A stretch of DNA of 47,614 bases, from the NCBI RefSeq assembly GCF_016612545.1, contig NZ_JAENRY010000042.1, positions 1-47,614 on the forward strand. Direction: 5' to 3'. Each line of letters starts with the position of its first letter. The stretch's first letter is position 1. The DNA is from Streptomyces sp. MBT65. Lineage in GTDB: Bacteria > Actinomycetota > Actinomycetes > Streptomycetales > Streptomycetaceae. A program made the position numbers and the translations under genes. The notes under the pieces were generated by a model. That model saw only the letters and a program-made list of their open reading frames with translations. It was not told the origin of the DNA and searched no databases. This document shows, in pieces, positions 8,480-16,411 of the stretch.

Positions 8480-9124
8480 ATGTCCGAGAGCACAACTGCC
8501 GCCACGGGACTGACATCCCAGTACACCGCCCAGGTGGCCGGAGACCTCGAGAGCAACCTCAAGGAACAGGACCGCATCGGCGCGGAAATTGCCGCCCTGC
8601 AACAACAGCTGACCGCCCTGCAGCACGACCACAGCGTGCTGGTCAACATCCAGCAGGCACTCGGCGTCACACACGAACCGGACGGCCCGCCGGCCACCGC
8701 CGAGAGCGCCACCGCACCGACTCTCCCGCAGAAGGCCGAGGCCGCACCCCCCAGCAGGCGAAGGACACGGAAGACCACAGCCCCGCGGGAAAGCACGACG
8801 GCCGGGAAGCCAGCCGCCGACAAGCCCACGTCCAAGACCGGTACCACCAAGGCCCAGCCCACCCTGGTGGAGCTCATCCGCCGCTACCTCGTCGAACAGA
8901 GCGAGCCCCGCTCCGCCGCGGAAATCTCCACCGCACTCAGCAAGGCCCACCCCGAACGCAGCATCAAGACCAAGGTCGTCCGCGTCACCACCGAGGGCCT
9001 GGTGGCCAAGAGCCAGGCCCAGCGCACCAAGCAGGGCGCCTCCGTCTTCTACACCGCCCCCGCCGCACCCGCGCCAGTAGTTGCGCCCACATCCGAGGAA
9101 CAATCCGAGGTCACCGACCGCTGA
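8480..9124 (+). CDS. coiled-coil plus winged-helix DNA-binding protein
   Basis: A 214-residue protein from ATG 8480, preceded by the purine-rich site GAGGAAAGG (8463-8471). Residues about 15-60 form a heptad-rich coiled coil (NLKEQDRIGAEIAALQQQL). Residues about 65-130 are a low-complexity linker rich in Ala, Pro, Lys and Thr with a basic cluster SRRRTRKTT. Residues about 130-195 look like a winged helix (TLVELIRRYLVEQ, SAAEISTALSKAHPERSIKT, VRVTTEGLVAKSQ, SVFYTAP). This suggests a DNA-binding, possibly oligomeric, regulator or chromatin-like protein. A hairpin follows at 9138-9166. The gene is isolated among IS relics. No named family was recognised. Confidence 0.75.
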   Translation: MSESTTAATGLTSQYTAQVAGDLESNLKEQDRIGAEIAALQQQLTALQHDHSVLVNIQQALGVTHEPDGPPATAESATAPTLPQKAEAAPPSRRRTRKTTAPRESTTAGKPAADKPTSKTGTTKAQPTLVELIRRYLVEQSEPRSAAEISTALSKAHPERSIKTKVVRVTTEGLVAKSQAQRTKQGASVFYTAPAAPAPVVAPTSEEQSEVTDR

Positions 9125-9137
9125 AGCCGAGTTCCGA

Positions 9138-9166
9138 GAGCGCGGCACGTGGTCGGTGCCACGCTC
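9138..9166. terminator. hairpin after the coiled-coil/winged-helix gene
   Basis: GAGCGCGGCAC and GTGCCACGCTC form an 11-base stem with one mismatch around a seven-base loop, 14 bases after the stop codon. No U-tract follows, as is common in Streptomyces. Probable intrinsic terminator. Confidence 0.55.
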
Positions 9167-9426
9167 GGATGTTTCGGCAGCAAGTGGTCCAGGCGCACCG
9201 GATGAGGCTGCGGGCGGTGATGCTCATGCCGGGAGACCGGAGAGACGGCGTCTGCCATCTACGGCGCAATGAACACTGGTAGGACCACCTCACAGCACGG
9301 CAGTCCTTCTGACAAGGCCCGTTTCTGTCCGCGTCACTCAGCGAGGCGAACCAACTCGTGCGTCTGGAGGCCGCCTCCGGTCTCGCCCTGCAGCACAAAC
9401 GAGAACGGGGTGAGAATCCAACAGCC

Positions 9427-9585
9427 TTAATGCGACAGGACAGCCGCGGTGGGCGGCAGCACCTGCGTGACCGGCGAGAGGTCCGCGAACTGCTCCAGAA
9501 GCTGCCGGTACATGTCCTCCGGCAGCCGGGGACAGTGCACGTGTATCACCGTCCTCACCGCCTGTTCTGTCACATCGGCCGTCAT
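9427..9585 (-). pseudogene. possible Y-family DNA polymerase, N-terminal fragment (52 aa)
   Basis: A short minus-strand frame with ATG at 9585 and TAA at 9427-9429. It reads TVIHVHCPRLPEDMYRQLLE then QFADLSPVTQVLPPTAAV. This resembles the first strand-helix-strand unit of Streptomyces DinB/ImuB-like polymerases (I-x-HxH...LLxxLxDlTPvvQalPPtAAl). The family normally continues with a palm domain of several hundred residues, absent here because the frame stops at once. It is read as a gene cut off by a rearrangement; the assignment rests on a short similarity from memory. Confidence 0.4.
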
Positions 9586-9608
9586 GACGCGGGTCTACGT
9601 ACTGTGCG

Positions 9609-10577
9609 TTATGCGGAGCCGTTCGGGTGCAGGAGCCGGGTGAGCCAGTCGGTGCGGGTTCGGCGGGCTGTGGCCGAGATGTCTGCCTGCGGGTACAGGG
9701 CGTCGAAGCCGTGGAAGCCGCCTGCCCAGACGTGGAGTTCGGCCTGGCCGCCGGCCGCCCAGATGCGGGTGGCGTAGTCGGTGTCCTCGTCGCGGAAGAC
9801 TTCGGCGGAGCCGGTGTCGATGTAGGTGGTCGGCAGGCCCGAGAGGTCCTCGGCCCGGGCGGGCGAGACATACGCGGACACCTCGTCGGCGGTGAGGTTG
9901 CCGAGAACGGCTCGCCAGCCGAACTCGTTCATCTCGCCGGTCCAGACACCGGGCACGCCGGTGTACTGGCGGCTGGAGGTGGTGGTGTTGCGGTGGTCGA
10001 GCATGGGGCAGATCAGCATCTGGGCGGCGATGGCGGGGGTGCCGAGGTCGCGTGCCAGCAGGGTGAGGCCGGCAGCGAGGCCGCCGCCGGCGCTGATGCC
10101 TGCGACGATGATCCGGGTGGGGTCTATGCCCAGTTCCTGGGAGTGTTCGGCGGCCCAGAGCAGACCTTGGTAGCAGTCGTCGACGAGGGTGGTGCCGGTG
10201 GCTTCCGGTGCGAGCCGGTAGTCCACGGAGACCACGACCGCGCCGAACTCGTCGAGCCATTCCAGCGGGATGTCGATCTGCGAGAAGCGGTCTCCCATGA
10301 CCATCCCGCCACCGTGGATCCAGTAGACGCAGGGGGCGGCCGTGGTGTGATCGGTGTTTGCGGGGCTGAAGACCGACAGGCGGACCTGGGCACCGTCCTT
10401 GGCCGGCACTCTGAGCTCGCGCCTGTCGACCTGCCGGTGTGCCAGGAGCGAGTCGACGGGCGCCGAGGGGAGCTGGCGCAGTTGCGCGAGAACTTCCGGG
10501 GTGAGCTGGGACATGAGGGGCATGCCGCTCAGCAGCTCGCGCAGTTCGGGGTCCAGAGCGGGACGTGTCGCGGTCAT
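9609..10577 (-). CDS. alpha/beta-hydrolase fold esterase (HSL family)
   Basis: A 322-residue esterase/lipase of the hormone-sensitive-lipase type. The oxyanion-hole motif HGGGMVMGD is followed by SVDYRLAPEA, the nucleophile elbow GISAGGGLAAG (Ser near residue 170), an acidic residue in the EVFRDEDTDYA segment and the catalytic His in GGFHGFD near the end. Length and motif order match the family. It should hydrolyse short-chain esters in the cytoplasm; no signal peptide is visible. The gene is followed by nothing co-oriented for 20 kb of mosaic. Upstream, 93 bases away, lies a co-oriented ABM monooxygenase gene, probably in the same transcript, under possible control of the divergent AraC regulator. 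Confidence 0.88.
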   Translation of the reverse strand: MTATRPALDPELRELLSGMPLMSQLTPEVLAQLRQLPSAPVDSLLAHRQVDRRELRVPAKDGAQVRLSVFSPANTDHTTAAPCVYWIHGGGMVMGDRFSQIDIPLEWLDEFGAVVVSVDYRLAPEATGTTLVDDCYQGLLWAAEHSQELGIDPTRIIVAGISAGGGLAAGLTLLARDLGTPAIAAQMLICPMLDHRNTTTSSRQYTGVPGVWTGEMNEFGWRAVLGNLTADEVSAYVSPARAEDLSGLPTTYIDTGSAEVFRDEDTDYATRIWAAGGQAELHVWAGGFHGFDALYPQADISATARRTRTDWLTRLLHPNGSA

Positions 10578-10670
10578 GGCGTGGGCCTTTCGTGGTGTGG
10601 TGCCGGACGGACGAAGACGGGAGCGTCTGGGCAGGTGGGCAGGTGCCGGATCGGCAGATCGGTCCAGGGC

Positions 10671-10988
10671 TCAGAAGGCGGCCTTGCCGAGGACCGGGAC
10701 GTAGTCGGTGTACTGGGACTCCTTGGTCAGCAGCCCGGCGATCTGCGCCACGATGGCCTGGGCGGCCTCTCCGGCGAAGATCCGGTGGTGGTCCTCCTCG
10801 CTGGTCCAGCCCTCGGTGACATGGACGACGTCGGGGTCGGACGCGGAACGGGAGACGAGGTAGACGACGCAGTGCTCGCTCGCGCCGGGGCTGCCCTCGT
10901 CGAGGCCGGTCAGCAGCAGGTCGACCAGCCGGCTACCCATCCCAGGCTTGGCGGTCAGTGTGGCGTTGAATCCGTACGTGGCAAGCAT
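10671..10988 (-). CDS. antibiotic biosynthesis monooxygenase-type (ABM) protein
   Basis: A 105-residue small alpha+beta barrel protein. The pattern YGFNATLTAKPGMGSRLVDLL, then HCVVYLVSRSASDPDVVHVTE and GWTSEEDHHRIF, is the ABM/putative quinol monooxygenase signature. ATG 10988 is chosen because GAAGGA precedes it by seven bases; an in-frame ATG at 11027 lacks such a site. These dimeric proteins oxidise quinols or aromatic polyketide rings, or act without cofactor; the actual substrate is unknown. It lies upstream of the esterase on the same strand and is divergent from the AraC-family gene, a common regulator/target arrangement. Confidence 0.82.
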   Translation of the reverse strand: MLATYGFNATLTAKPGMGSRLVDLLLTGLDEGSPGASEHCVVYLVSRSASDPDVVHVTEGWTSEEDHHRIFAGEAAQAIVAQIAGLLTKESQYTDYVPVLGKAAF

Positions 10989-11131
10989 GTGTTTTTCCTT
11001 CGCAGTGGCGGAGTGGACTGATTCCATTCAATGTCTCTGAGCTGCGAAAACGTTAGAACGATGCTTGCGAGTACTTGCACGATCCTCGCAATTTCGGGAG
11101 CAGGATGGCGGCGGGGTGCTGCAATGGACGC

Positions 11132-12037
11132 ATGTCTCTGGAAGAGTTGCGAACCCTGCTGGACCGGCACGCCCGGCCCGACTGGACCACCGCCATCGAC
11201 GGCGTTCTGATCTCGAAGGTCGACCGGCCGGATCCGCCGGCGCCCTCCATGTCCGGCACGGTGGTCGCCGTCATCGCCCAGGGCGCCAAACGCCTCGCGC
11301 TGGGCGAGAGGGTCTACGAGTACGGCCCCGGGCAGTACCTGGTCGCATCCGTCGACCTGCCTGTCACCGGGCAGTTCACCCAGGCCGACCCCGAACGGCC
11401 CGCCCTCGGTTTCGGCCTGACCCTGGAACCGTCCGCCGTCGCCGAAGTCCTGTTGCAGGCCGGTCCCGGCGACCTCCCCCGCACCGGTGGAGGCACGCCG
11501 TCAGGGATCGCCGTCAGCGACGCCCCGCCCGCCCTGCTCGACACGGTGGTCCGGCTGCTGCGCCTGCTCGATGAGCCCCGCGACCGGGCGGTACTGGCCC
11601 CGCTGGCCAAGCGCGAGATCCTGTGGCGGCTGATCACCGGCGAGCAGGGGGCAACGGTGCGCCAGCTCGGTCTGGCCGACAGCGGCCTCAGTCATGTCTC
11701 CCGGGCCGTGCGCTGGATCCGCGAGCACTACGCGCAGCCCTTCCGGGTCGAGGACGTGGCGCGAGTGTCCGGCATGAGCGTCTCAGCCTTCTACCGCAAC
11801 TTCCAGGCGGTGACCGCGATGAGCCCCATCCAGTTCCAGAAACAGATCCGCCTCCAGGAGGCCCGGCTACTGCTGGCCACCCACCCCGGAGACGTCACAG
11901 GGGTCGGCCACCGCGTCGGCTACGACAACCCGTCGCAGTTCAGCCGCGAGTACCGCCGCCAGTTCGGTGAACCCCCGAGCCGGGACGCGGCCCGCCTGCG
12001 GAGCACCGCGCGCACTCCCGCGGGCATCCTGCCCTGA
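11132..12037 (+). CDS. AraC-family transcriptional regulator
   Basis: A 301-residue regulator. The N-terminal AraC_N-type ligand/cupin domain (about residues 10-170) includes SGTVVAVIAQGAKRLALGE and YGPGQYLVASVDLPVTGQ. The C-terminal double helix-turn-helix (about 195-290) includes WIREHYAQPFRVEDVARVSG, SAFYRNFQAVTAMSPIQFQ and VGYDNPSQFSREYRRQFG. ATG 11132 begins the usual MSLEELRTLLDRH; ATG 11105 is an in-frame alternative. It is divergent from the ABM monooxygenase and esterase genes, so it probably controls them through the 10989-11131 gap. Ligand unknown. Confidence 0.88.
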   Translation: MSLEELRTLLDRHARPDWTTAIDGVLISKVDRPDPPAPSMSGTVVAVIAQGAKRLALGERVYEYGPGQYLVASVDLPVTGQFTQADPERPALGFGLTLEPSAVAEVLLQAGPGDLPRTGGGTPSGIAVSDAPPALLDTVVRLLRLLDEPRDRAVLAPLAKREILWRLITGEQGATVRQLGLADSGLSHVSRAVRWIREHYAQPFRVEDVARVSGMSVSAFYRNFQAVTAMSPIQFQKQIRLQEARLLLATHPGDVTGVGHRVGYDNPSQFSREYRRQFGEPPSRDAARLRSTARTPAGILP

Positions 12038-12193
12038 GCGGAACCGGAGCGCAGAAGAGGATCGTGCAAGTACGGGAGAGAATGATTCTACTATTCCTGC
12101 TGGTAGAAGCGATTTACTGGGATCAGTAGTTCTTCCGCCGAGTAGGAAAATGCCTGCTCGTCGCGGGTCCCATCGCATCGCGAGGATCACAGC

Positions 12194-12337
12194 ATGAAGA
12201 CAGTTCTGATCACTGGTGCCTCATCCGGATACGGGCGGGCGACTGCCCTCTACTTCCACGCGCAGGGGTGGAACGTCATCGCCTGGGCGGCACACTGCAG
12301 GCCGTCGCCGTCTGGGTCGTCCACTGGCACAAGATAG
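12194..12337 (+). pseudogene. short-chain dehydrogenase, N-terminal fragment
   Basis: ATG 12194 with GAGGA shortly upstream opens MKTVLITGASSGYGRATALY, the Rossmann TGxxxGxG signature of an SDR. About 31 codons remain (to about 12285). The frame then enters unrelated sequence and stops at 12335-12337. It lies downstream of and co-oriented with the AraC gene, so AraC may once have had an SDR target here, as is common in Streptomyces. The catalytic YxxxK region is absent. Confidence 0.7.
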
Positions 12338-12560
12338 CTGGGAGCGGCAGGCCCCGGGAACTCGACGTGCCGTTCAAGACTGTTCGTAATGTCCACGACG
12401 AGCTGGCCGTAAGCGTAGGCCTGGTCTCGGGCCAGCTGACTGGTGGAGCGGAGGAGCGGAAGTGCGGGGCCGCACAGAGGGCGGCTACGTCCTCTGTGCG
12501 GATCGCGAAGAACCTCGGGTCGAGTGACAGACTCAGGGCCAGTTGCGACCACCTGGCGCT
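12289..12560 (-). pseudogene. possible internal fragment of an unidentified gene
   Basis: One minus-strand frame reads LARDQAYAYGQLVVDITNSL and then ERHVEFPGPAAPSYLVPVDD with protein-like composition. It has no start of its own and runs at its 3' side into the antisense of the SDR fragment. It may be a broken conserved protein; no family was recognised and it may be chance. Confidence 0.25.
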
Positions 12561-12639
12561 CCCCTGGTTGATCATATGAGGGTGGGCTTGTCCGCTCGTT
12601 GGTCTGGCTGTGGGGAACTGTCCCTCGTACCACCGCTGA

Positions 12640-12873
12640 GGATTCGGCATCCTGCGCACTTCGCTCGTCCTCTTCGCGAGCGTTCATCTGGTTGCCCCGG
12701 GCCTCGGCGACCCCTGGTCCAGCCGGGGCTACGCGCCGTACGGCCGACATCACGACGAGCGCGCGAAGTACCCCCTGACCGAGGCACTCCCACTGCTCGG
12801 ATTCATGCTCCTCGGCGTCCTGTTCTGGGCGCTGGGCAGGCCGCCGCGTAGGGCGGAGACCGGCCCGCGTTGA
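12640..12873 (+). pseudogene. membrane protein, C-terminal fragment
   Basis: An open frame of 77 codons with no usable start ends at TGA 12871-12873. It reads LRTSLVLFASVHLVAPGLG, then PWSSRGYAPYGRHHDERAKY, a TM helix LPLLGFMLLGVLFWALG and a basic tail. Hydrophobic helices at both ends and good codon bias indicate the surviving 3' part of a small membrane-protein gene. An in-frame TGA at 12637 and a change of sequence context mark the break. Confidence 0.5.
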
Positions 12874-12908
12874 CCCGCTCCGGGTGCCTCCGCGACCGGC
12901 ACCGGCTG

Positions 12909-13625
12909 TCAGTTCGGGTCCAGCCGGTGGGCGAGGCCGAGGGCGGTGGCGCCGGTGAGGTCTCCGACGTAGGGCCCGACGATCTCGATACGGCCGCCGG
13001 TGATCGACGAGGTCACGAAGGGGTTGCTCCAGAGCTTGCCGTCGATGACTATGGCGATTTCGTTGCGTGGGGCCGGGGCCGATGCGATGGAGCCGGTGAG
13101 GGCGGCGAAACGGGTCCGGTCGGCGGAGTCGAGGGTCACCTCGACCCGCCAGGTGCCGTCGGCACCGCTCTTGTCGGCCTTCGCAGAGGCGACCTGGACG
13201 TCGGTCATGCCTCTGGCCCGGTCGGCCTGGACGCAGAACTCCGGGTGGGTCGCGCTCGCGGGCACGGGGTAGCCGCCACTGCCCTGGGTGCAGGCGCGCT
13301 CGTTGGACGAGGTGACCGGCAGGAAGGAGATCAGGGCCGCCTTCCCGGTGTCCGTGGTGTCGCCCCCTGCGGCGGGCTGACCCACGTGGGCACGCAGGGG
13401 CGTGCCGTCCGCGACGGCCACCCAGGCGGTGGCGACCGCGACGGCGGCGACGATGCCGACACCCGCACGGGCCAGCCGCTGCCGCCGCAGGGCGAGTCGC
13501 AACGCGCCGTCGGCCAGGCCGACCAGATGGGCACCGGCCGCGTCACCGCCGTTCCCCCGGACCTGGGCGTGCAGGGCGTCGCGCAACGACGTTTCGCGCA
13601 GCGGGTGTTCGGTCGAGTCGTTCAT
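12909..13625 (-). CDS. membrane protein coupled to ECF sigma factor, SecDF P1-head-like domain
   Basis: A 238-residue protein whose ATG overlaps the sigma-factor stop, so it is translationally coupled. The N-terminal cytoplasmic part (about 1-47) begins NDSTEHPLRETSLRDALHAQ. One TM helix (about 48-66, AGVGIVAAVAVATAWVAV) precedes an extracytoplasmic region. The C-terminal part (about 150-235) reads WRVEVTLDSADRTRFAALT, IAIVIDGKLWSNPFVTSSI and GGRIEIVGPY, which matches the SecDF P1 head subdomain. By position it would be an anti-sigma factor or sigma-linked sensor, but no zinc anti-sigma motif is present. Role inferred from coupling. Confidence 0.75.
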   Translation of the reverse strand: MNDSTEHPLRETSLRDALHAQVRGNGGDAAGAHLVGLADGALRLALRRQRLARAGVGIVAAVAVATAWVAVADGTPLRAHVGQPAAGGDTTDTGKAALISFLPVTSSNERACTQGSGGYPVPASATHPEFCVQADRARGMTDVQVASAKADKSGADGTWRVEVTLDSADRTRFAALTGSIASAPAPRNEIAIVIDGKLWSNPFVTSSITGGRIEIVGPYVGDLTGATALGLAHRLDPN

Positions 13626-14170
13626 GCGACGACGCCCCTTCCGGAGGCGGTGGAGGAGGCGGCCGACTGTCCCGCCTCGGCCAAGGCGGTACGGAGAGAA
13701 GCGAGGGCCTTGTGGGTCTGGCTGCGGACCGTCCCCTGAGCGACACCCAGAATCGCGGCGATCTCCGCGTCCGGCCGGTCCTCGAAGTAGCGCAGCACGA
13801 CCACCGCACGCTGGCGCTTGGGCAGCCGCCGCAGCGCGGCCATGATGTCCTGCCGCTGGACCACGGTGTCGGCCCAGTCGACGGCCTGCACGGACGGCTG
13901 GTCCGGCAGGGTGTCGGTGACCGTCTCCCGTCCCCAGCTGAGCAGCCGGAAGCGGTCCACCTGCGCGTGGTAAAGCGCCCGGCGCACATAGATCTCCGGC
14001 TGCTCCCGGTCGCGCAGCTTCGACCAGCGCCGAGCGGTGGCGGCAAGCGCGGTCTGGAGCAGGTCCCGGCCCTGCTCCCAGTCCCCGGTAAGCAAGTAGG
14101 CCGTGTGCAGCAGCGCTCTCGACCGTGCCGCCACGAACTCGCGGAACTGGCGTTCCTCGTCGGCATTCAA
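13622..14170 (-). CDS. SigE-family ECF RNA polymerase sigma factor
   Basis: A 182-residue ECF sigma factor of the Streptomyces SigE group (TIGR02983-like). Region 2 includes EFVAARSRALLHTAYLLTGD and DLLQTALAATARRWSKLRD. Region 4 includes MAALRRLPKRQRAVVVLRYF and AEIAAILGVAQGTVRSQTHK. The start is placed at TTG 14170 because GGGAGGG lies four bases upstream and the product then begins LNADEERQFREFVAARSRAL, the normal length. An in-frame ATG at 14290 would add a low-complexity basic extension. The stop overlaps the ATG of the membrane partner gene. It directs polymerase to specific stress promoters, here unknown. Confidence 0.87.
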   Translation of the reverse strand: MNADEERQFREFVAARSRALLHTAYLLTGDWEQGRDLLQTALAATARRWSKLRDREQPEIYVRRALYHAQVDRFRLLSWGRETVTDTLPDQPSVQAVDWADTVVQRQDIMAALRRLPKRQRAVVVLRYFEDRPDAEIAAILGVAQGTVRSQTHKALASLRTALAEAGQSAASSTASGRGVVA

Positions 14171-14303
14171 TGCGCCCTCCCTCGTTCCCCTGTAAAGACG
14201 GGCGCGGAAGGCGGTTCGACTGCCCCGCCGGCCAGACTTTCTCGCCCCCAAGCCTGCCGGGCTCCTCGCGGGGGGCGACGTGACGGCCACTTACGGTCAG
14301 AGC

Positions 14304-14480
14304 ATGGACATGATCAGCGGCGTCGTCAGCATCGAGTACTCGCGCTTCTCCATCGGCGAGCGTGTCGAGCCGGCTTCGACAACGCCACGCAGGCACCGGA
14401 GTTCTGTACCGACCGCCCAGTCAACTGGCGGCGAGCGTGCCGCCGGCCGGCACGGGCCGGGGCGGACCTACGGAGCTTTC
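14304..14480 (+). pseudogene. possible frameshifted N-terminal gene fragment
   Basis: ATG 14304 opens MDMISGVVSIEYSRFSIGER. Around 14370 a protein-like continuation (AGFDNATQAPEFC, then DRPVNWRRA) appears in the next frame, suggesting a one-base shift. No family was recognised and it ends near the antisense lysozyme gene. Weak evidence. Confidence 0.25.
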
Positions 14481-14508
14481 CTCAGGCCTCGCCCGGCACA
14501 CGGCTTCG

Positions 14509-15366
14509 TCATCCGGTGGCGAACTCCCCCAGCGTGTCCGGGGAACCGTTGAACCTGTCGTGATCGCCGACCGTCGCCCCCGACGAGGTGTACTGCCACA
14601 TCGTGTACGCCGACCAGCCCGCCGGGAGCGTTCCCGGCGACGTGGCGTACCGGGCGACCCACAGGGGATTGGTGGAACCGAAGCCTCGGTAGCCGCCCGT
14701 GCAGAGGGTCCACCAACTGGTGGACGTGTAGATGACCGCGTCGCGGCCGGTGCGGGCCCGGTAGCGGCCGAGGAAGTCACCGATCCAGGTGACCATGCCG
14801 ACGGCGGACTTGCCGTAACAGGAGTCCCCGTAGGGGTTCCACTCGATGTCGAGGGCGCCGGGAAGCGTGCGGCCGTCAGCGGACCAGGCACCGCCGTGGT
14901 CGACGAAGTAGTCCGCCTGGGCGGTGCCGCTGCCGGAATCCGGCGTGGCGAAGTGGTAGGCCCCGCGGACCATACCCATGTCGTAGGCGGCCTGGTACTG
15001 CCCGCCGAAGTAGGGGTTCCGGTAGGAGGTGCCTTCGGTGGCCTTCGTGTAGGCCCATCGGGTGCCGCTGCTCCACAACGTGGACCAGGCCACGTCACGC
15101 TGGTGGCTGGAGACGTCGACGCCCTCGGTCTGCCCGGCTCGTGTGGCCGGGGGGACCGCATCGGGCGTACCGGTGATTCCGTCGTGGGCCATCACGCCGA
15201 TGCCCATGTACGCGCTGCCGCGCACGGGTGCGGGTTCCGACGCTGCGGTCGCGGCGGTCGTCGCGGGCACTCCGGCCCCGGTCAGGAGGACGCCGGACAG
15301 GACCACGGCCAGACACAGGCGCGGACGGCCGTACCGGGATGATATGGATCTTCGCATGGCATCCAT
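14509..15366 (-). CDS. secreted GH25 lysozyme (1,4-beta-N-acetylmuramidase)
   Basis: A 285-residue GH25 muramidase that should cleave the MurNAc-GlcNAc bond of peptidoglycan outside the cell. ATG 15366 is preceded by GAGGATC. A Sec signal peptide follows (RRSISSRYGRPRLCLAVVL, cleavage around residue 40-45, ATTAATAASE). The catalytic domain starts EGVDVSSHQRDVAW and continues with YTKATEGTSYRNPYFGGQY, VRGAYHFATPD, the catalytic DxE in ALDIEWNPYG, IYTSTSWW and MWQYTSSG. No separate cell-wall-binding repeats are present. It could act in cell-wall turnover or in lysis of competitors. It is convergent with plus-strand fragments and has no clear operon partner. Confidence 0.9.
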   Translation of the reverse strand: MDAMRRSISSRYGRPRLCLAVVLSGVLLTGAGVPATTAATAASEPAPVRGSAYMGIGVMAHDGITGTPDAVPPATRAGQTEGVDVSSHQRDVAWSTLWSSGTRWAYTKATEGTSYRNPYFGGQYQAAYDMGMVRGAYHFATPDSGSGTAQADYFVDHGGAWSADGRTLPGALDIEWNPYGDSCYGKSAVGMVTWIGDFLGRYRARTGRDAVIYTSTSWWTLCTGGYRGFGSTNPLWVARYATSPGTLPAGWSAYTMWQYTSSGATVGDHDRFNGSPDTLGEFATG

Positions 15367-15686
15367 CTGATCCTCGGTCGCGCCGAGCCGCACGTCATGT
15401 ACCGCCAATGACGCCGCCCTGGGCCCCGCAGCGGCCGGCCGGGGCCGACGGTGGACCGTGGCACCGGATGTCTGTGTGGACGTGCGGGCCGTTGACCACC
15501 GGGCGCGAAGAGTGAACCGCCGCTCCGTCGCACCTCTGTGCGCCCTTCGCCGGGTGCCTGTCGCGCAGGACGATGCTCAAGCGACCACGAGCGGCGAGCG
15601 CGGATACGCGTGTGCCGGAGATCGGCCGTGGGCCGGCGTGCGGGCTGGTCGTAGGCGACACGAGCGAGGAGCGGAAATTGGCTGTG

Positions 15687-15977
15687 GTGACGTTCATGCG
15701 CTGGGCCGGAGTCACCCCCGAGCAGTACAACATCGTCCGGGACACCGTGGGTTGGGAGGAGACCGCCCCTGCCGGCAGTCAGGTCCACGTGGCATGGTTC
15801 GACCCACGGGGACTCAACGTGACCGACGTCTGGGACTCGGAACAGGCCTTCCAGACATTCTTCAGCGAACGGCTGGCTCCTGCGGTCGAGAAGGCGGGCA
15901 TCACCGGCGAGCCGGAGAGCGAGTTCTGCCCACTGCACAGGCGATTCGTCTCCCCCGGGGTCATCGGTGCCGCGTGA
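15687..15977 (+). CDS. small conserved protein, ferredoxin-like fold suspected
   Basis: About 96 residues from GTG 15687 (TTG 15678 and ATG 15696 are alternatives). The sequence VTFMRWAGVTPEQYNIVRDT, then QVHVAWFDPRGLNVTDVWDS and FQTFFSERLAPAVEKAGI, alternates strands and helices like a dimeric alpha-beta-barrel protein. Similar small proteins are common in actinomycetes and have no assigned reaction. The ribosome site is weak (GAGCGGA). A strong 40-base hairpin 52 bases after the stop is a likely terminator. Confidence 0.7.
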   Translation: MTFMRWAGVTPEQYNIVRDTVGWEETAPAGSQVHVAWFDPRGLNVTDVWDSEQAFQTFFSERLAPAVEKAGITGEPESEFCPLHRRFVSPGVIGAA

Positions 15978-16029
15978 ACCGGTCATCAGCCGCGGGGCGG
16001 CCGCTCTGACAGGGGCCTGACGCATTGAT

Positions 16030-16069
16030 GCGGACATCGGGCGAAGTGCCCACTTCTCTCGATGTCCGC
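16030..16069. terminator. near-perfect 40-base hairpin
   Basis: The arms GCGGACATCGGGCGAAGTG and CACTTCTCTCGATGTCCGC are 19 bases each with two mismatches and are separated by CC. No U-tract follows. It lies downstream of the gene ending at 15977 and could terminate it; its length and symmetry would also suit a small mobile-element end. Confidence 0.6.
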
Positions 16070-16224
16070 GAACCCACGCGGCCCCGCGTTGCACATGGCC
16101 TCGCGTCCAGTATCGGCTCGGCCACAGCCGGGGCACCCCGGCGGCCCCCACTCCTCTCCCCCTGCCGAACTCCATTTCAGAACCACCCACTTCAGGGATC
16201 TCGCCACGAATGTCCGTCGGCCGC

Positions 16225-16411
16225 AGGTAGGAGCTGTGGACGTATTACCTCCAGTGGGAGCACCCAGGCCGAGGCCGCCGTACAGCAGGCCGTCGAACGC
16301 TTCGGCCTCCGGGTGCGCGAGGACATCAACACGGAACAGGTCCAGAGCTTTGGCTTCGTAGGTGACGGTTGGGCTCTGGCAGCGATCACGGGGAGCCGTC
16401 ACGGTCGGTGA
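16225..16411 (+). pseudogene. possible C-terminal fragment of an unidentified gene
   Basis: A plus frame without its own start reads AEAAVQQAVERFGLRVREDI then NTEQVQSFGFVGDGWALAAI before the stop at 16409-16411. The composition is protein-like and codon bias is moderate. No family was recognised. Confidence 0.3.

Noticed and set aside
6946..8877. 643-codon minus-strand frame
   Set aside because: Antisense of the IS701 transposase and of the winged-helix gene; no domain or ribosome site.
9627..11021. 464-codon plus frame over esterase and monooxygenase
   Set aside because: Antisense of two recognised genes; low-complexity Gly/Val/Asp composition typical of a shadow.
12909..14396. Long minus frame of 495 codons spanning the sigma factor
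   Set aside because: Only the part from 13625 down is coding; the upstream part is an out-of-frame shadow of the sigma factor gene.
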